The notes under the pieces were generated by a model. That model had not been told where the DNA came from and made no database searches. It saw only the letters and a list, made by a program, of their open reading frames with translations. A stretch of 64,000 nt of DNA, taken from NCBI RefSeq assembly GCF_000247695.1, contig NW_004624734.1:17952651-18016650 (forward strand), read 5' to 3'. This document shows positions 11,807 to 23,300 of the stretch, piece after piece; position 1 is the first letter of the stretch, and each line of letters starts with the position of its first letter. This stretch comes from Heterocephalus glaber. Lineage: Eukaryota > Chordata > Mammalia > Rodentia > Bathyergidae. The translations under genes were made by a program, and so were the position numbers.

Positions 11807-13234
11807 TTCTGCTCCTGAGACTTGTGTCCACCTCAGTGCCAAACACAATCAGTCCGAACCCAAATGCCTTTTGCTGACATATTCCTGAAACCCCCAGTCC
11901 AAAGTCTCCCTTGACAATCATGCAGAAGTCTGAGCTAAGGTCTTTAAGAATTAAAAAATACCCCCAAACTATATATTTCCATGTGTAATGGTAAAACAGG
12001 CATAGGGTAAATATTCCTATTCCAAATAGAAAGACTAGGGAAATAGTAAGGAGGGTTGGACCAAAGCAATACTGAAAACTATCAGGGCTAACATTAAATC
12101 CTACAGTCTCCACATCCAGTATCCAAAACAGACTGTGACTGTGTGTGGACCTGCCATAGCTTGGGTACTCCTGCTTCTGTGGCTTGAGCTGTTATGGTCT
12201 TTACAGCCACTCTTGGGCTGGCTTTGCCTGCCTTCTGCAACTGTGCCTGGCAGGTACTGTTGGACTTGCTGTCCATTGCATCTTCACCTTCACTCTCATA
12301 GCTCCATACACTGCAACCCTGCCACATACTGCCGAACCTCCCATGCCTTCCTTTGAAATACTGGCAGGAGCCACCATAACCTCCTAACCCTTGCATTCTG
12401 CATGCCTGTGAAGCCAGAATCATGTGGTTCTCTCAAGGTCTGCTGCTGTTGTAATCTGTATCTAGACTTGCTTGAATCATGGTTTTGGCCTCCCAGTGCC
12501 TTGCTGCATGAACATGGGGAAATGGATCCCCAGATACTCTGGAGCAGGAAGGGCCTTCAGGGCTCTTTCCTCAAAGGAAAGTTTTTGAAAGAAAGTCTTT
12601 GATGAGTTTGGTGGCCTTGCACATTCCCAAGATCCCCTGGAGAGATCTTTCCTATTGTCCATCTCTGCAAAGCACTTGGCTTCTTATTGTCACCACTAAT
12701 AATTGAATAGTCCTTGGCCAGAAATTTCATATACTCCTTTCCTGGCTAAATTGCAAATTTTTCAAAACCTTCTGTTCTACTCTTCTTTGCTCCTGGCTCT
12801 CACTGTACATCTGTCTGAAAGCAGCCTGTAACACCCACGATGCTGCTTGAATGCTGGGCTGCACTGAAATTCCCTCTGCCAAGTAAACTACTCCAAGACT
12901 TTTAAGCTCATCCTCCCACAAAGGCTCAGGACATGGAAAAAATACATTCATTATTTTATTTTGGTGTAAAAAGTATAGCCTTTAGTCAAATTCCCAACAC
13001 AATTATAATTGTCATTAACAACATCATCAGCATAAATTTTACCACACACGATTCTATCAGCAAAATTGTGGCCTTAAGACAACCCATTGGCTCTCCCATT
13101 AAGCTCTGCTGTCAGCATTCTAGGGTTTCTCCACCCTACTCCTCCAAATTTCTCCAAAATTTGGTGCAGTGGAAATAAGTTCCAGAGGCTTCTTCAGATA
13201 CTCAGTAACTAGAAAGATCCCACCCCTTGTACCA

Positions 13235-13626
13235 ATGTTTGTGGTAATGAGATTTCAGTCACTATAAAACGTATCTGAGGTAATCAAATTATAAAAGCAA
13301 AATGTTTCTTTTGGCTCATGGTTTGAGAAGCTCCAGTAGATGACCAGATGGAACCACTGCCTTTAGGCATCTGGTGGAGTGCAGGTGAGAATGTGGGAAG
13401 CCTGTGGCAGAGGAAAACTGCTCACCTCATGATAAGGAATTGAACCAGTGGAAAGAGAAATACCTCAGGTCTCACAATTCCTTTATAGGGCACAACCTCA
13501 GTGGCTCAAGACTTTCCAACAGGCCCACCTTTTAAAATTCCTGTCACTCCCAATAGAGCCAAACAGAATCCAGGCCTTCAGTATGGGGGCCCTCGGGAGA
13601 CATTCAAGAGATGGTAGAGTGGGAAG
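13235..13626 (-). repeat. MaLR 5' LTR
   Basis: Upstream LTR of the same element, with the primer-binding-site remnant directly adjacent at its low-coordinate side. Its other edge abuts a short tail repeat at 13626-13735. Confidence 0.75.
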
Positions 13627-13735
13627 GGAAAATGGATGTTAAAAGAATTAAGATGTGTTATGTACATGCACCGACTCCCCATGATGATTGTAATCGTTAC
13701 ATTCTGCAAACATGTACTAATAAAAATTAAAATTT
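13626..13735 (+). repeat. Short A-tailed repeat, family not recognised
   Basis: The stretch 'ttaagatgtgttatgtacatgcacc' and a terminal 'gtactaataaaaattaaaattttaaaa' recur in diverged form at 38880-38975. The A-rich end suggests the 3' end of a retroposon, possibly another LINE-1 lineage or a SINE. Confidence 0.5.
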
Positions 13736-13739
13736 TAAA

Positions 13740-16245
13740 ATGATCCAAAATGCAGCATCATTTTAGAGATTTTTTGAGCTGAAAGTATCCACGTAGGATG
13801 CAGTAAAGTCAAGATTTAAACACAAAGTTTCACAATAGAGCCTGAGCATTTAACAGCGATGATTTGCAAACCTTCATTCAGAACATTTAAACTATTTCTT
13901 CACCTATGTTTCTTCTTGAAGTTCCCTTTGTCCTAACAAATTAACCAGGAAAATAAAAAAAAAATTATCTTTCTTGAACAATCAATTGACTCTTAACTCT
14001 CTGTATTGCTTTTGTGTTTGACAATACTCTGGGTATCACTTTTGCACATGTTGTTACATACTTTAATCATTCATTCATACAATCATTCACTCATTTTTGT
14101 GCTCAATAAGGATCTATTTTGGCTTACCATTGCGGTAATATTTTATTATTCTGCTACCTTGAGAATTTCTGGGTTGTATTATTTACCTTTATGCTAAAAT
14201 TGACCTTTGCACCTACTAGTTGAGTGAAGAGTTTCAATAAGTATTAACAAGTATTTGAAATAACTAATATGTAGTAATAAAAAAGCATGCCTGTGAGCCT
14301 TTTACTTGGTACCAGTTGTGCCAAATGTATTTATTCATTATTAGATCCTCTTTCTCAGATAGTTCAATCTCTGTCTATGAAAGACATTATTTTATTTTGT
14401 TCTTGCTTTGTTTTCCTGCTCATTTCCCTTCCTTATGCATTGGTTTTTTTATAAGGCCATAGGTACAGTAAAATTTCTTTTGTAAGTGCCAGGGGAAAAT
14501 AGTATATGAACCACAAGTTTTTCCTTCCCAGTAGAGGAGAGAGGATTGCTGTAGCAGATGGTCTTTTCCTCACCGGGACCTGTGTACTGGCAGAGAGCTG
14601 GCAGTGTTACATAGTCTATAGTGTGAAATTGAGTGTCATAAAAAAATGGACTTTCTTGCATTTGGGGAAAACTAGAGCAGGTTTACTACAGAAGTATTAG
14701 CTTCCAGATTGCCATGCAGGGGAAAGTTCACTGAAAGAAATTCAGCACATTCTCTTTGGCAAGGTTTTGTAGAAGAGATTTACAACCTTCTTGATTCTTT
14801 GGGGGTCAGAGTGAAGACTGCACTCTAGTGACACAATCATTGTTACAAGAAAAAGAGTACTGCGAAGTGGACAGCCATTTTGTTATTTTTTGTTTACATT
14901 TAGCCAAACTATGTTTTATTACAGCAAGAAAAGCATCATAAACTTTTCCAGTCTTTGTTTTTATACATGAAGAGAAACTCTTCCCTTTGTGGCTTAGGTA
15001 TTTATGTTCTCAACTAACTTCCAACTGACCATAAATGGCTTAGAGCTCTGTTTCTCAACTTGAAATCCAAGAGCAAAAATTCTTACAGAATGATACTGTT
15101 ATAGTGACAGGTGACAAAGAATGGCAGTGCCTTCTACAGATCCACATATACTTCATGGATGATCAATAAGTCAACTCACTAAGATTTACTCAATTTGAGA
15201 AAACTGATAGTAAGGATGGGCAAGGAGAGGAATAATTTAAAAGTCTCCATAAGCAATAATCTACAATATTGTTCAAACTAAGGAAAAATCTAACTAAAAG
15301 GATAATATTGGTATGATGACAGAAGAATGGAATTTTTAAGCAGGGAGCATTGAAATTCCAAGACAAATTATTATCAAGAAAGGATAATTCAGCTGATAAT
15401 GTTAAAACACAGAAAACACTGTGATATGATATCTTCTTAGGAAAAGGATTCCACACAAATGTGTTAAGTCACAATGCTCTTAAGGGAGAGATAACTTGCC
15501 TCCCACTGGAAATACAACAGTTTGTCTATCAGTATCAATACACAGGGACATTAGAGCATAGGCATTTTCAGGATGAGAGCATGTAAGTATGTCTGTAGTA
15601 GATATAGTTCACATTTACATTATTTGTTAAGAAACTATACAAGAAAGAAGGAAATAGATTACTCTTCCATGGGGCACCAAGTGTTAATGCCATAAAAATA
15701 TATGTTTAATTCCGTGAAAGCTATGATTCTGCACATGGATTGAGAACTTTAAAAGAGACTTTGAAAGGGAGGAACAATTACACTTGCAGAATAAAAGTCC
15801 AATGAAGATACATTTCAAAGGATAACCCTAAATTTGAACCTAAACTTCAACCACTTCAGATTGAAAGGCAATCTCTCATTTGTGGACATAAAAAAAATCA
15901 CAAATAACTGGTTGATTAGGGCAACATTCTTTATTGAATAAAGAAAAATCAAGCAGATTAGTAGTCGAACAATGCTGTGAAAAGAACATCATTTTTCAAG
16001 TTCTAGTGAGCTTTCAAGATGACTGCACTGATAAGGTTTTCCATAGCTTTCAGAACAGGGGAGGAGTTTTACATTTACGAAATTCTCACTAAAAACCTTA
16101 CACAAGCCTAATAACTAAAAAAGCATCAGACAAATCCAAAGTGAGGATAATTCTACAAAATACCTGAACAGTAATCTCCAAAACTATCAGTCATGAAAAA
16201 CAAGAAAAGACTGAGAAAGATGGGAGAAGAGCATATGAAGGCGAA
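13740..16245. other. Unassigned non-coding sequence
   Basis: No gene or confidently named repeat was seen. Short ORFs at 14006-14197 and 15190-15456 have no recognisable features. Confidence 0.5.
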
Positions 16246-16249
16246 TGTA

Positions 16250-16560
16250 TTGCTTAGGGTTTTCTAGAGGAATAGAATATATATTCATGCATGGGAATGT
16301 ATTAGTTAGGCTTACAGCAGCAGAGGAAAGAGACTCCTCAATGCCCATGTGTATGGTGAAGAGCCAGATGATCTAGGGGCCGCTCATCACAAGAAGATGG
16401 AAGCTGCAGAACAGGATGGAGCAAGGATATAGCACCAGTCCAAGGTTGAAGGCCTGAAATCTCACTGGAAAGTTGCTCATATGAGTCTACTTTGGAAATC
16501 TGAAGAAGTAGGAGACCCATGTCCAAAGGCAATGGCAACAGATACCCCCAAATGTAGCTC
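16250..16560 (-). repeat. MLT2-like LTR fragment
   Basis: The plus strand begins 'gcttagggttttctagaggaatagaat', the complement of the MLT2 terminal block (attggttctgtttctctggagaaccctgac). It continues with 'ggaagctgcag' and 'agtccaaggttgaaggcctgaaatc', which recall the 'gtccgaaggcctgagaacc' motifs of such LTRs. Decayed, ends approximate. Confidence 0.55.
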
Positions 16561-16910
16561 TTTGAGAACATGGTAAACATCTTTGTTTTTTCTTTTTTAT
16601 AATCCAAACAGGATACACACAAACATGCCATATTTTTCATTGAGGAAAATGTGAATACAAGGAGTATCTTTGATATCCTCATTTTAGTTTTTAGGGTCTT
16701 GCTCTTTTTGTTGTTGTTTTGGATAAATACTCAGAAGTGCTGATTGCTGGGTCATATGAAAATCAAATTTTAATTTTCCTCAGGAAACTCCACCCTGTTT
16801 TTCATAGTGTTTAAGCCAATTTTTGCCAGTTTTCCACTACTGAGTATCGTGTTTTTCTCTATATCCCCACGAAAGTTACCAATCTTGTATTTGTGAGTGT
16901 GTACATTTTT

Positions 16911-16998
16911 TTTTTTTTTTTGCACCAGGGATTGAACTCAGGTCCTTGCACCTGCAAGGGAGGCAGTGAAACCACTGAGCTAAATCTCCGGCCCGAAC
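16911..16998 (-). repeat. ID-like tRNA-derived SINE inside ancient LINE-1
   Basis: The minus strand starts 'gggccggagatttagctcag' and ends in a long A tail (T run on the plus strand from 16905). The plus strand shows 'tgcaccagggattgaactcagg', the complement of the B-box half. The 12-base direct repeat GTGTACATTTTT occurs at 16899-16910 and 16999-17010 and defines the insertion exactly. Confidence 0.93.
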
Positions 16999-18384
16999 GT
17001 GTACATTTTTAATAATAAACATTCTAACATTTGAGATGATATCTCATTTTAACTTCAATTAAAATTTCCCTGACAAATAGTGCTACTGAGGATCCTTTTA
17101 TATTCCTGTTAGCCATTTGTATGTTTTCTTTGGAAAATTGTCTATTCAGATCCTTTGTCCTTTTACCTGAGTTATTTCTCTTTTGCTACTGAGTTGTATG
17201 AGTTTCTTTTTAATAGTTTGCATTTAACTTTTTTATCAGATGTATGGATTACAAATGTTCTGACCCATTTGTATATTGATTTTTCATTTTACTTGCAAAT
17301 TGTTTCCTTTGTTGTGCAGAGCTTTTAGTTTGATGAAGCCCTATATGTTTATTTTGTTGCTTATCCTTTTAGCACCATACTCAAAAAAGTCATCGGAAGA
17401 TTAATGCAAAGTACTTTTACCCTGTGGTTTTCTCTAAAAGTTTAAAATTTCAGATTTCACTTAAAAATCTTTGATCCATTCATAATTAATTACTGTATTC
17501 AATATAGGACAAATTCTGACTTTACCTATTTTGTCATAGACATTTAATTTTTCCAATATCATTTAATGAAAAGACTATAATTCCAATATTGTTTATTCTA
17601 GGACCCTCATCAAAGATTGACTGCATGGAAATATGCTTATTATAGGATGTATTATGTTTTTCATTAATTGATGAGTCTGTTTTTAATACCAGTCCCATTC
17701 TGTTTTGATTATGATAGCTTTGCAATATATTTTGAAATCAAGAAGGTTGATACTGTCAGGTTTATTCTCTCTTTTTTGATTCAAGATTGCTTTAACTATT
17801 TAAAGTCTACTACAGTTTCATATACATTTTTGAACTCTTTACTACTTTTATGAGAAGCATCCCAGAAATTTTAATAGAGATTGAATGAAAACTGTAGGCA
17901 ATTCTGATAGTATGGTCATTTTAACAGTCTTAACTTTTCCCAGTCAATAAGCTTGTAATACATTGTATTATTGTATTCTTCAATACCATTCATCAGTATT
18001 TAAAATGTTCATCTCAAAGCCCTTTTGCTGACTTGGTTAACTTTATTTCTAAGCAGTTTATTTTTATGTTACTTTTTTGGATAGCTCATTGTTAGTGGTA
18101 GAAATGCAACTGGTATTTATAAGCTGATTTTATGTCCTGCAAATTTAGTAGATTCATTTGTTCTAATAGCTTTATTTATTTATTTTTTGGTAGAGTCTAA
18201 TATATTCTATCTATAAGGACCTCTGCAAGTGGAGAGAAATTTCCAGGTTTTTCTTTTCTGATATGACTATTTGTTGACTCATTTTTGCTTCATTGGTCTG
18301 GCTAGGGGATCCAATGATGAATAAAATGAATAGAAGTGGTGAGAGTGGGTGTGTTATTATTGACTTTAATTAAAATCTCTCTTT

Positions 18385-18480
18385 GGACCAGGGATTTAGC
18401 TCAGTGGTTTCGCTGCCTGCCTAGTAAGCTCAAGGACCTGAGTTCGATGCCCGGTACCAAAAACAAAACAAAACAAAAAA
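18385..18480 (+). repeat. ID-like tRNA-derived SINE inside ancient LINE-1
   Basis: It reads 'ggaccagggatttagctcagtgg' (A box) and 'ctgagttcgatgcccggtacc' (B box), then an interrupted A tail (aaaaacaaaacaaaac). Candidate duplications are AAAATCTCTC (18373 onward) and AAAAACTCTC (after the tail). A 93-codon ORF spanning it is not a gene. Confidence 0.9.
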
Positions 18481-19529
18481 ACTCTCAGCTTTCCTTACGC
18501 TGTTGTATTCAGTTGGCTAGTGTTTTCTTGAGGATTATTGCCTCCTATATTTACAGGCCGATTGGCCTGAATTTTCTTTTCTTGTACTGTCCTTTTTTTG
18601 TTTTAGTGGCCTGGTAATTCAGGCCTCGTAAAATCAGTTGGGAAGTGCTTTGTCCTCTTCATTTTTTTGGAAAAGATTGAGAATTGCTATTACTTCTTTA
18701 CATGTTTGATAGAATTAAACAGTGATGCTATTTGATTTTGGCATTTCTTAGAATAATTTTTATTACAGATTCAGTTTCAGTTCTTGTCAGTGGTCTGTGA
18801 AAATTTACTATTTCCCTGTATGTCAGTGTTCGTAATTTGCATACATCCGGGAACTTATTCTTTTCTATCTATACTGTCCAGTGTCTTAGCATATAACTTT
18901 TCACAGTAGTTTTTTATGATACTTTGCATTTCTGTAGTGTCAATTGCAATATTTTCTGCTTCATTTATGACTTTTTTGAGTCTTCTCATATTTTCTTAAA
19001 TAATCTAGTGAAGAGTTTGTCAATCAAATTTATTGAAAAGATCGACTCACGGATTCTTTCTTTTGCTTTACTTGAATTTATTTAATTCATTTCTGCTGCA
19101 ATACTTATCATTATTTTTCTATCTTTGGGGCTTAGTTTGTCTTCTTTTTTCTAGTTCCTTGATATACAAGTTAGAACATTTATATGTCTACTTTTCTATT
19201 AATGTGGTGTTTCACTGATAAAACGGCTATATCCCACATATTTTAATATGTTTACGTTTTCATTTGCCTAAATATATTTTAATTTCTTTTAATTTCCTCT
19301 TTCATCTAATGGTTGATGGTACAAATCTAATTCCATATACCAAGACCTAAAAAGATACTTGCTGTGATTTTAATTTTCCTAAATTTCTTAAGACGTATTT
19401 TGTGACCTAACATATAGTATTTGTTATATAATTTTCTTTGTGTGCTTAAAAGTGTGTACATGTCTACTGTTGAATTTATGTACATCCATCGGGCCCATTT
19501 TATCTATATGGTCCCTCAAACCCACTATT

Positions 19530-19795
19530 TCATTCTCTATACATTTTTATCAGTGCATTTTTATTAGATGGACTATTGGGGTTATACTGCAACATTTCCA
19601 TACTAGATATAACATACTTTGATCATATCCACCCCTTTCATTATCCTCACCTTTCCCAACCCCTTCTCTGATCCATTTACTATTGTCTAATCGTCTCCTA
19701 CCTACTTTCATATTTTTTTTCCCCTCTAGATTTCACATATGAAAGAAAGAATGCAGTTCTTCTCTTCCTGAGTGTGGTTGACTTTCTTTTTAGAT
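19530..19795 (-). mobile_element. LINE-1 3'-end fragment nested in the ancient LINE-1
   Basis: The plus strand reads 'ctagatttcacatatgaaagaaagaatgcag...cttcctgagtgtggttgac', the complement of an L1 3' region (ctagattccacatatgagagaaa...tttctgagtctggctt), preceded by a pyrimidine-rich stretch. Antisense ORF2 text of the host element continues on both sides ('gtgtgtacatgtctactgttgaattt' before, 'gtggaaatcaagctattgaag' after), so this is an insertion. Confidence 0.65.
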
Positions 19796-20364
19796 TATCT
19801 ATTCTATGTGGAAATCAAGCTATTGAAGTACTCTACTGTTACTGTGCTGTTGTTTATTCTCCTTTCACTACAGTTAATATTTGCTTTATACATATAGATT
19901 CATTGATGTTCTGTTCAAAATTATTTACAATTGTTATACCTTCTTGATGAACTAACTCCTTTATCATTCATTATATAAAGTACTCCTTAATCTCTCATGA
20001 TAGTATTTGCATGAGCAACTTCTCTAAAAGCTGAGGAAGCTGGGCATTTACTCTGCTCTCATTTCTCCCAGAGGCAAGGCTTGGGCAAAGGTGGTCTTTC
20101 TTGACATTGAACTGTGCTGCCTGAGGCTAGAGGTAACACAGATAAAGTGAAACTATTGTGTTCACCCTTTTCAATATAATGTTTTGGCAATATTTTTTTC
20201 CCTTCTATAGCTCTGGAAAGTCTCAGTCAGATACCTTACCTGCCTTAAAAATATTTTCTTCTCTGTGCAGTTTTTAAAAGCAGTATTTTTGTGAGTATGA
20301 AAAGTGCGACAACTTAAAACTCCTCTCCCACCATGTTGCTGGCATCATTGCTCTATATTTTCTT

Positions 20365-23300
20365 TGTAGTAATTGCTTTCAAACATTCAGGTCTCATTTC
20401 ATGTTTGTAAGTTGAAATAGTAACAGGAAGAGGATTTCTGAATTCATTTTTGTTTTAAAATTCCTTATCCATGCATCTGGTTGGTATAAACTAAATTGTT
20501 TTGTTTAAATTAGTACAATAGACTATGAAAGAGGCGTACTTCAATCTTTTAATCTCTTCAATAAGAAAATTGTGGGAAGGGTGGAAAAATTCCTTGAAAA
20601 TATCCACCATAGTGTGAGTCTTCTATGAGTTACAACTTCTATGAAAACAAACATTCATACACACATTCCTATCCCTATGTACATCCCCATAAACATAGTA
20701 AAATATATACTGATTGATATTATATGCACTATAGATATATATTGCCAAGAGCAAAAAAAACCCCACCATGATCAGTGGTTAATGCACAATTGAGAGAGAT
20801 ACTAATTTCCATATTAACTAAAGACAATGTACAAGGAAAAGATAGAAAATAATCATTTTCTCATTAAGTCATCTGGGGTTTAAATTATAACTCAAAATCA
20901 TTGTATTTCCCAGTTTCCTTCTGTAATATTCAATTTATCATTAGTAAACTTCTTTGTCTTACTGAAAAGTGGAAATGATTTCTCAATGGTGACATAACAG
21001 TGACAGAGAACATAGCAGTTGTCACCATCGGACACAGTTTCAGAGGATTAGAGAGGAGTAACATGAAAGCATTGCTTTGAGCTATGGGAAGTTTTGCTTC
21101 CTGATTGCAAGGAGAGTTACACTATGTTAAGTATTAAAGAAAAATCCATGGGATTATATAGAAGAAAATAAATGCATTTAAGAGTAAAATAATCCAAATA
21201 AAGTAAATAGTTTTGTGAATAGTATTACATTAATATCAAATTCCTGTTCTTGACAATTGTGCTATGGTCACATAAAACATTATTACAGGAATGTATCCAA
21301 AGGATATCATAGAATATTATACTCATTTTGTAACTTACCATGAATATAAAGTTATTTCAAAATTACAAACTGAAAAAAATAATTATTTTTAATTGCAAAG
21401 ATCTCTTTTGCTCACTGTAATGAAAAGTGATGTTTATCTTTGGCTCTAGGCACTCCTCAGAGAATAGTATTAAGATTACCTTATTACAGTCTCTAAAGGT
21501 AAGTCAGATTGCACCTATGTGAACAAAAAATATCATATTTCTTTTGAAATGAGATTTGTTTTCAATAGTATGCAAAATTATTCTTCATGCCTCCAGGAAA
21601 AAGTATAAAAGTAAACAGAATTAGAAATCCTTTATCTTTGCATTACTTAGCTCTCATACACTGGTTCATTTCAACAAAATGACCTGAAGGGCCACCTTAT
21701 GAAGATTTTCACAACTTTACTGTTCTAGTTTAAGTTCTCATCAATCTTTTTATCTGAGTTACTTTGAAAGCTTCTTAATTATTCTCTCCCTTTCAGGCTC
21801 TTTTTAATGTTGCTGAATTCTCTGAAATCTTCCTTTCTCCTTTTTTTCTTTCTTTGCTTCCTTCCACCCTCTCTCCCTATGTCCCTCCCTTCCTTCCTTC
21901 CTCCCTTCCTTCCTTCCTTCCTCCTTATTCAATGATATGTATCATACACATATTCTATGTATAATATGTATGCATGAACACATGTGATTTTATGTAACAC
22001 ATGTGCACAGATGTATATTATATATGCATATATGTGTGTATATGTGTATAAGCCCTGCATCTGTATATGTATAAAAGTATGCATAGACTGTTTTCCAAAA
22101 TCACCTTCCTCCTTAGAGTTGTAAAAGTACTTTTAATTATCATGGATTGTAGATTGAATATCTAGACTGGCTTTTGCCATACTTCAAACTGGTAATCCAA
22201 CTTTTCAAATTCACCCTTCACTTTTCTGAGCAAATATTTCCTCCCCATAAATTACTCTCCACATCTCCTCTTCGTGCTCTTGTACCTCTTTGACACTTTT
22301 CTAGCTTTCTCACTCTTTCTTTGCCAATCAAATTCAATTTGCATTTTTAGGTTTTTCTTGAGAGTCCATTGATGTTTGATGACTTCTCATCTTTCAATGT
22401 ACAAGAACTCTTCTTGTTTCTTGTTTGGCTACATTTTTAATCTGCAGTGTACAGTGTAATATTTTATTCTTTTTTCTGTTATTCATCACTATATTTTATG
22501 TGCTATATTTCACATTTAGTAAGGTATTTGTAACAGGGAAGAGACACTTTCTTACAGATTTCATTGTACGTGAGGTAATACCACTTACAGATCTTTTTTT
22601 TTTCAAATTGTGTTAATTCTTTTCTCCCTGAAAATCATTTATATACACATATATCATATATAGCTGCCAAAGTCCTCTTACTCTTACCAGTTTCGATTCA
22701 ATTAACATTTCTACAAACACTCATAAGACCAGAAGAATAAAGAAGCTTATATTTTAATCCAGGTTTCTGGTCACTGACAGGACAATAACCTGTATTTGCC
22801 TCCCACTAAGTTGTGGTACTTTAGAAATTCCCTTAGCAAATAAGCATCCAATTTTAAGAACAAATGTCTCCAGTACAAACAATTCAACCTTCTATTGTTT
22901 TAAATATGAGTTTGTGTAACTGCTCAAGGCTGGCCTGTTGGGGGGAACAAGTTCTGCTGATTAGGCTAATCCATCATGATATTGACTAAAGCTCTTAATC
23001 ATCCTCTACAGAAGCAGAAAAAGTTTCAGGAAGATTTTAAGCAAAGGCGCTCAGTATTTCACTCCACATTATTTGGTTTGTTTTCCCATAGAGAACATAA
23101 TTCTCTCATATATTTTAGTGTTGTAGACTTTAAAAAAATAAGTAGAATAAAGAGTTTTGCAGCTTTTGGTTGCTAAGCTCTGTTATTCAGGATTTGATGC
23201 TGAAGTGTTTGCATATCCATTGTTGGACCCCGAGAGTGGTCCTACATAGAATCATGTATAGTATATATTACACAGTTCTCTCGTTATTCTCCGCGGACTA

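Larger units (their letters stand above)
11428..13626 (-). mobile_element. Complete two-LTR ERVL-MaLR element
   Basis: Two related blocks, 11428-11806 and 13235-13626, lie in the same orientation. They share 'ggctcatggttt', 'gatgaccagatggaacca', 'agggcac' and 'agacattcaaga' in the same order. Read on the minus strand they match rodent MaLR LTRs. Directly inside the upstream (high-coordinate) LTR, around 13220-13234, the minus strand reads 'ttggtacaaggggtggga', close to the MaLR leucine-tRNA primer-binding site (tggtaccaggagtggg). The internal part contains 'caggcatagggtaaatattcctattcc' at about 11998-12024, matching the complement of MaLR internal sequence. MaLR elements carry no functional genes; ORFs here (for example 11799-12113 and 12094-12423) are relics or chance. 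Confidence 0.82.
16562..20360 (-). mobile_element. Long ancient LINE-1 (L1M-type), antisense
   Basis: The plus strand reads as antisense L1. It begins with 3'-UTR and late ORF2 text ('aaatactcagaagtgctgattgctgggtcatatg' at 16725-16759) and runs on through antisense ORF2 ('tgatgaagccctatatgtttattttg', 'ttagcaccatactcaaaaaag', 'gtttttaataccagtcccattctg', 'gcctggtaattcaggcctcg'). It ends in central ORF2 ('tatttacaattgttataccttcttgatgaa' near 19920-19950). The part beyond about 20030 is less certain and may be 5' UTR. All ORF2 frames are destroyed. Interrupted by SINEs at 16911 and 18385 and by another L1 piece at 19530. Confidence 0.82.

Noticed and set aside
12094..12423. Overlapping ORFs on both strands in a GC-richer segment, resembling an exon
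   Set aside because: They lie in the internal region of a MaLR element bracketed by its two LTRs. MaLR internal regions have no functional ORFs.
18385..18480. tRNA-like sequence with A and B boxes
   Set aside because: It is the head of an ID-like SINE followed by an A tail and flanked by a candidate target duplication. Not a functional tRNA gene.
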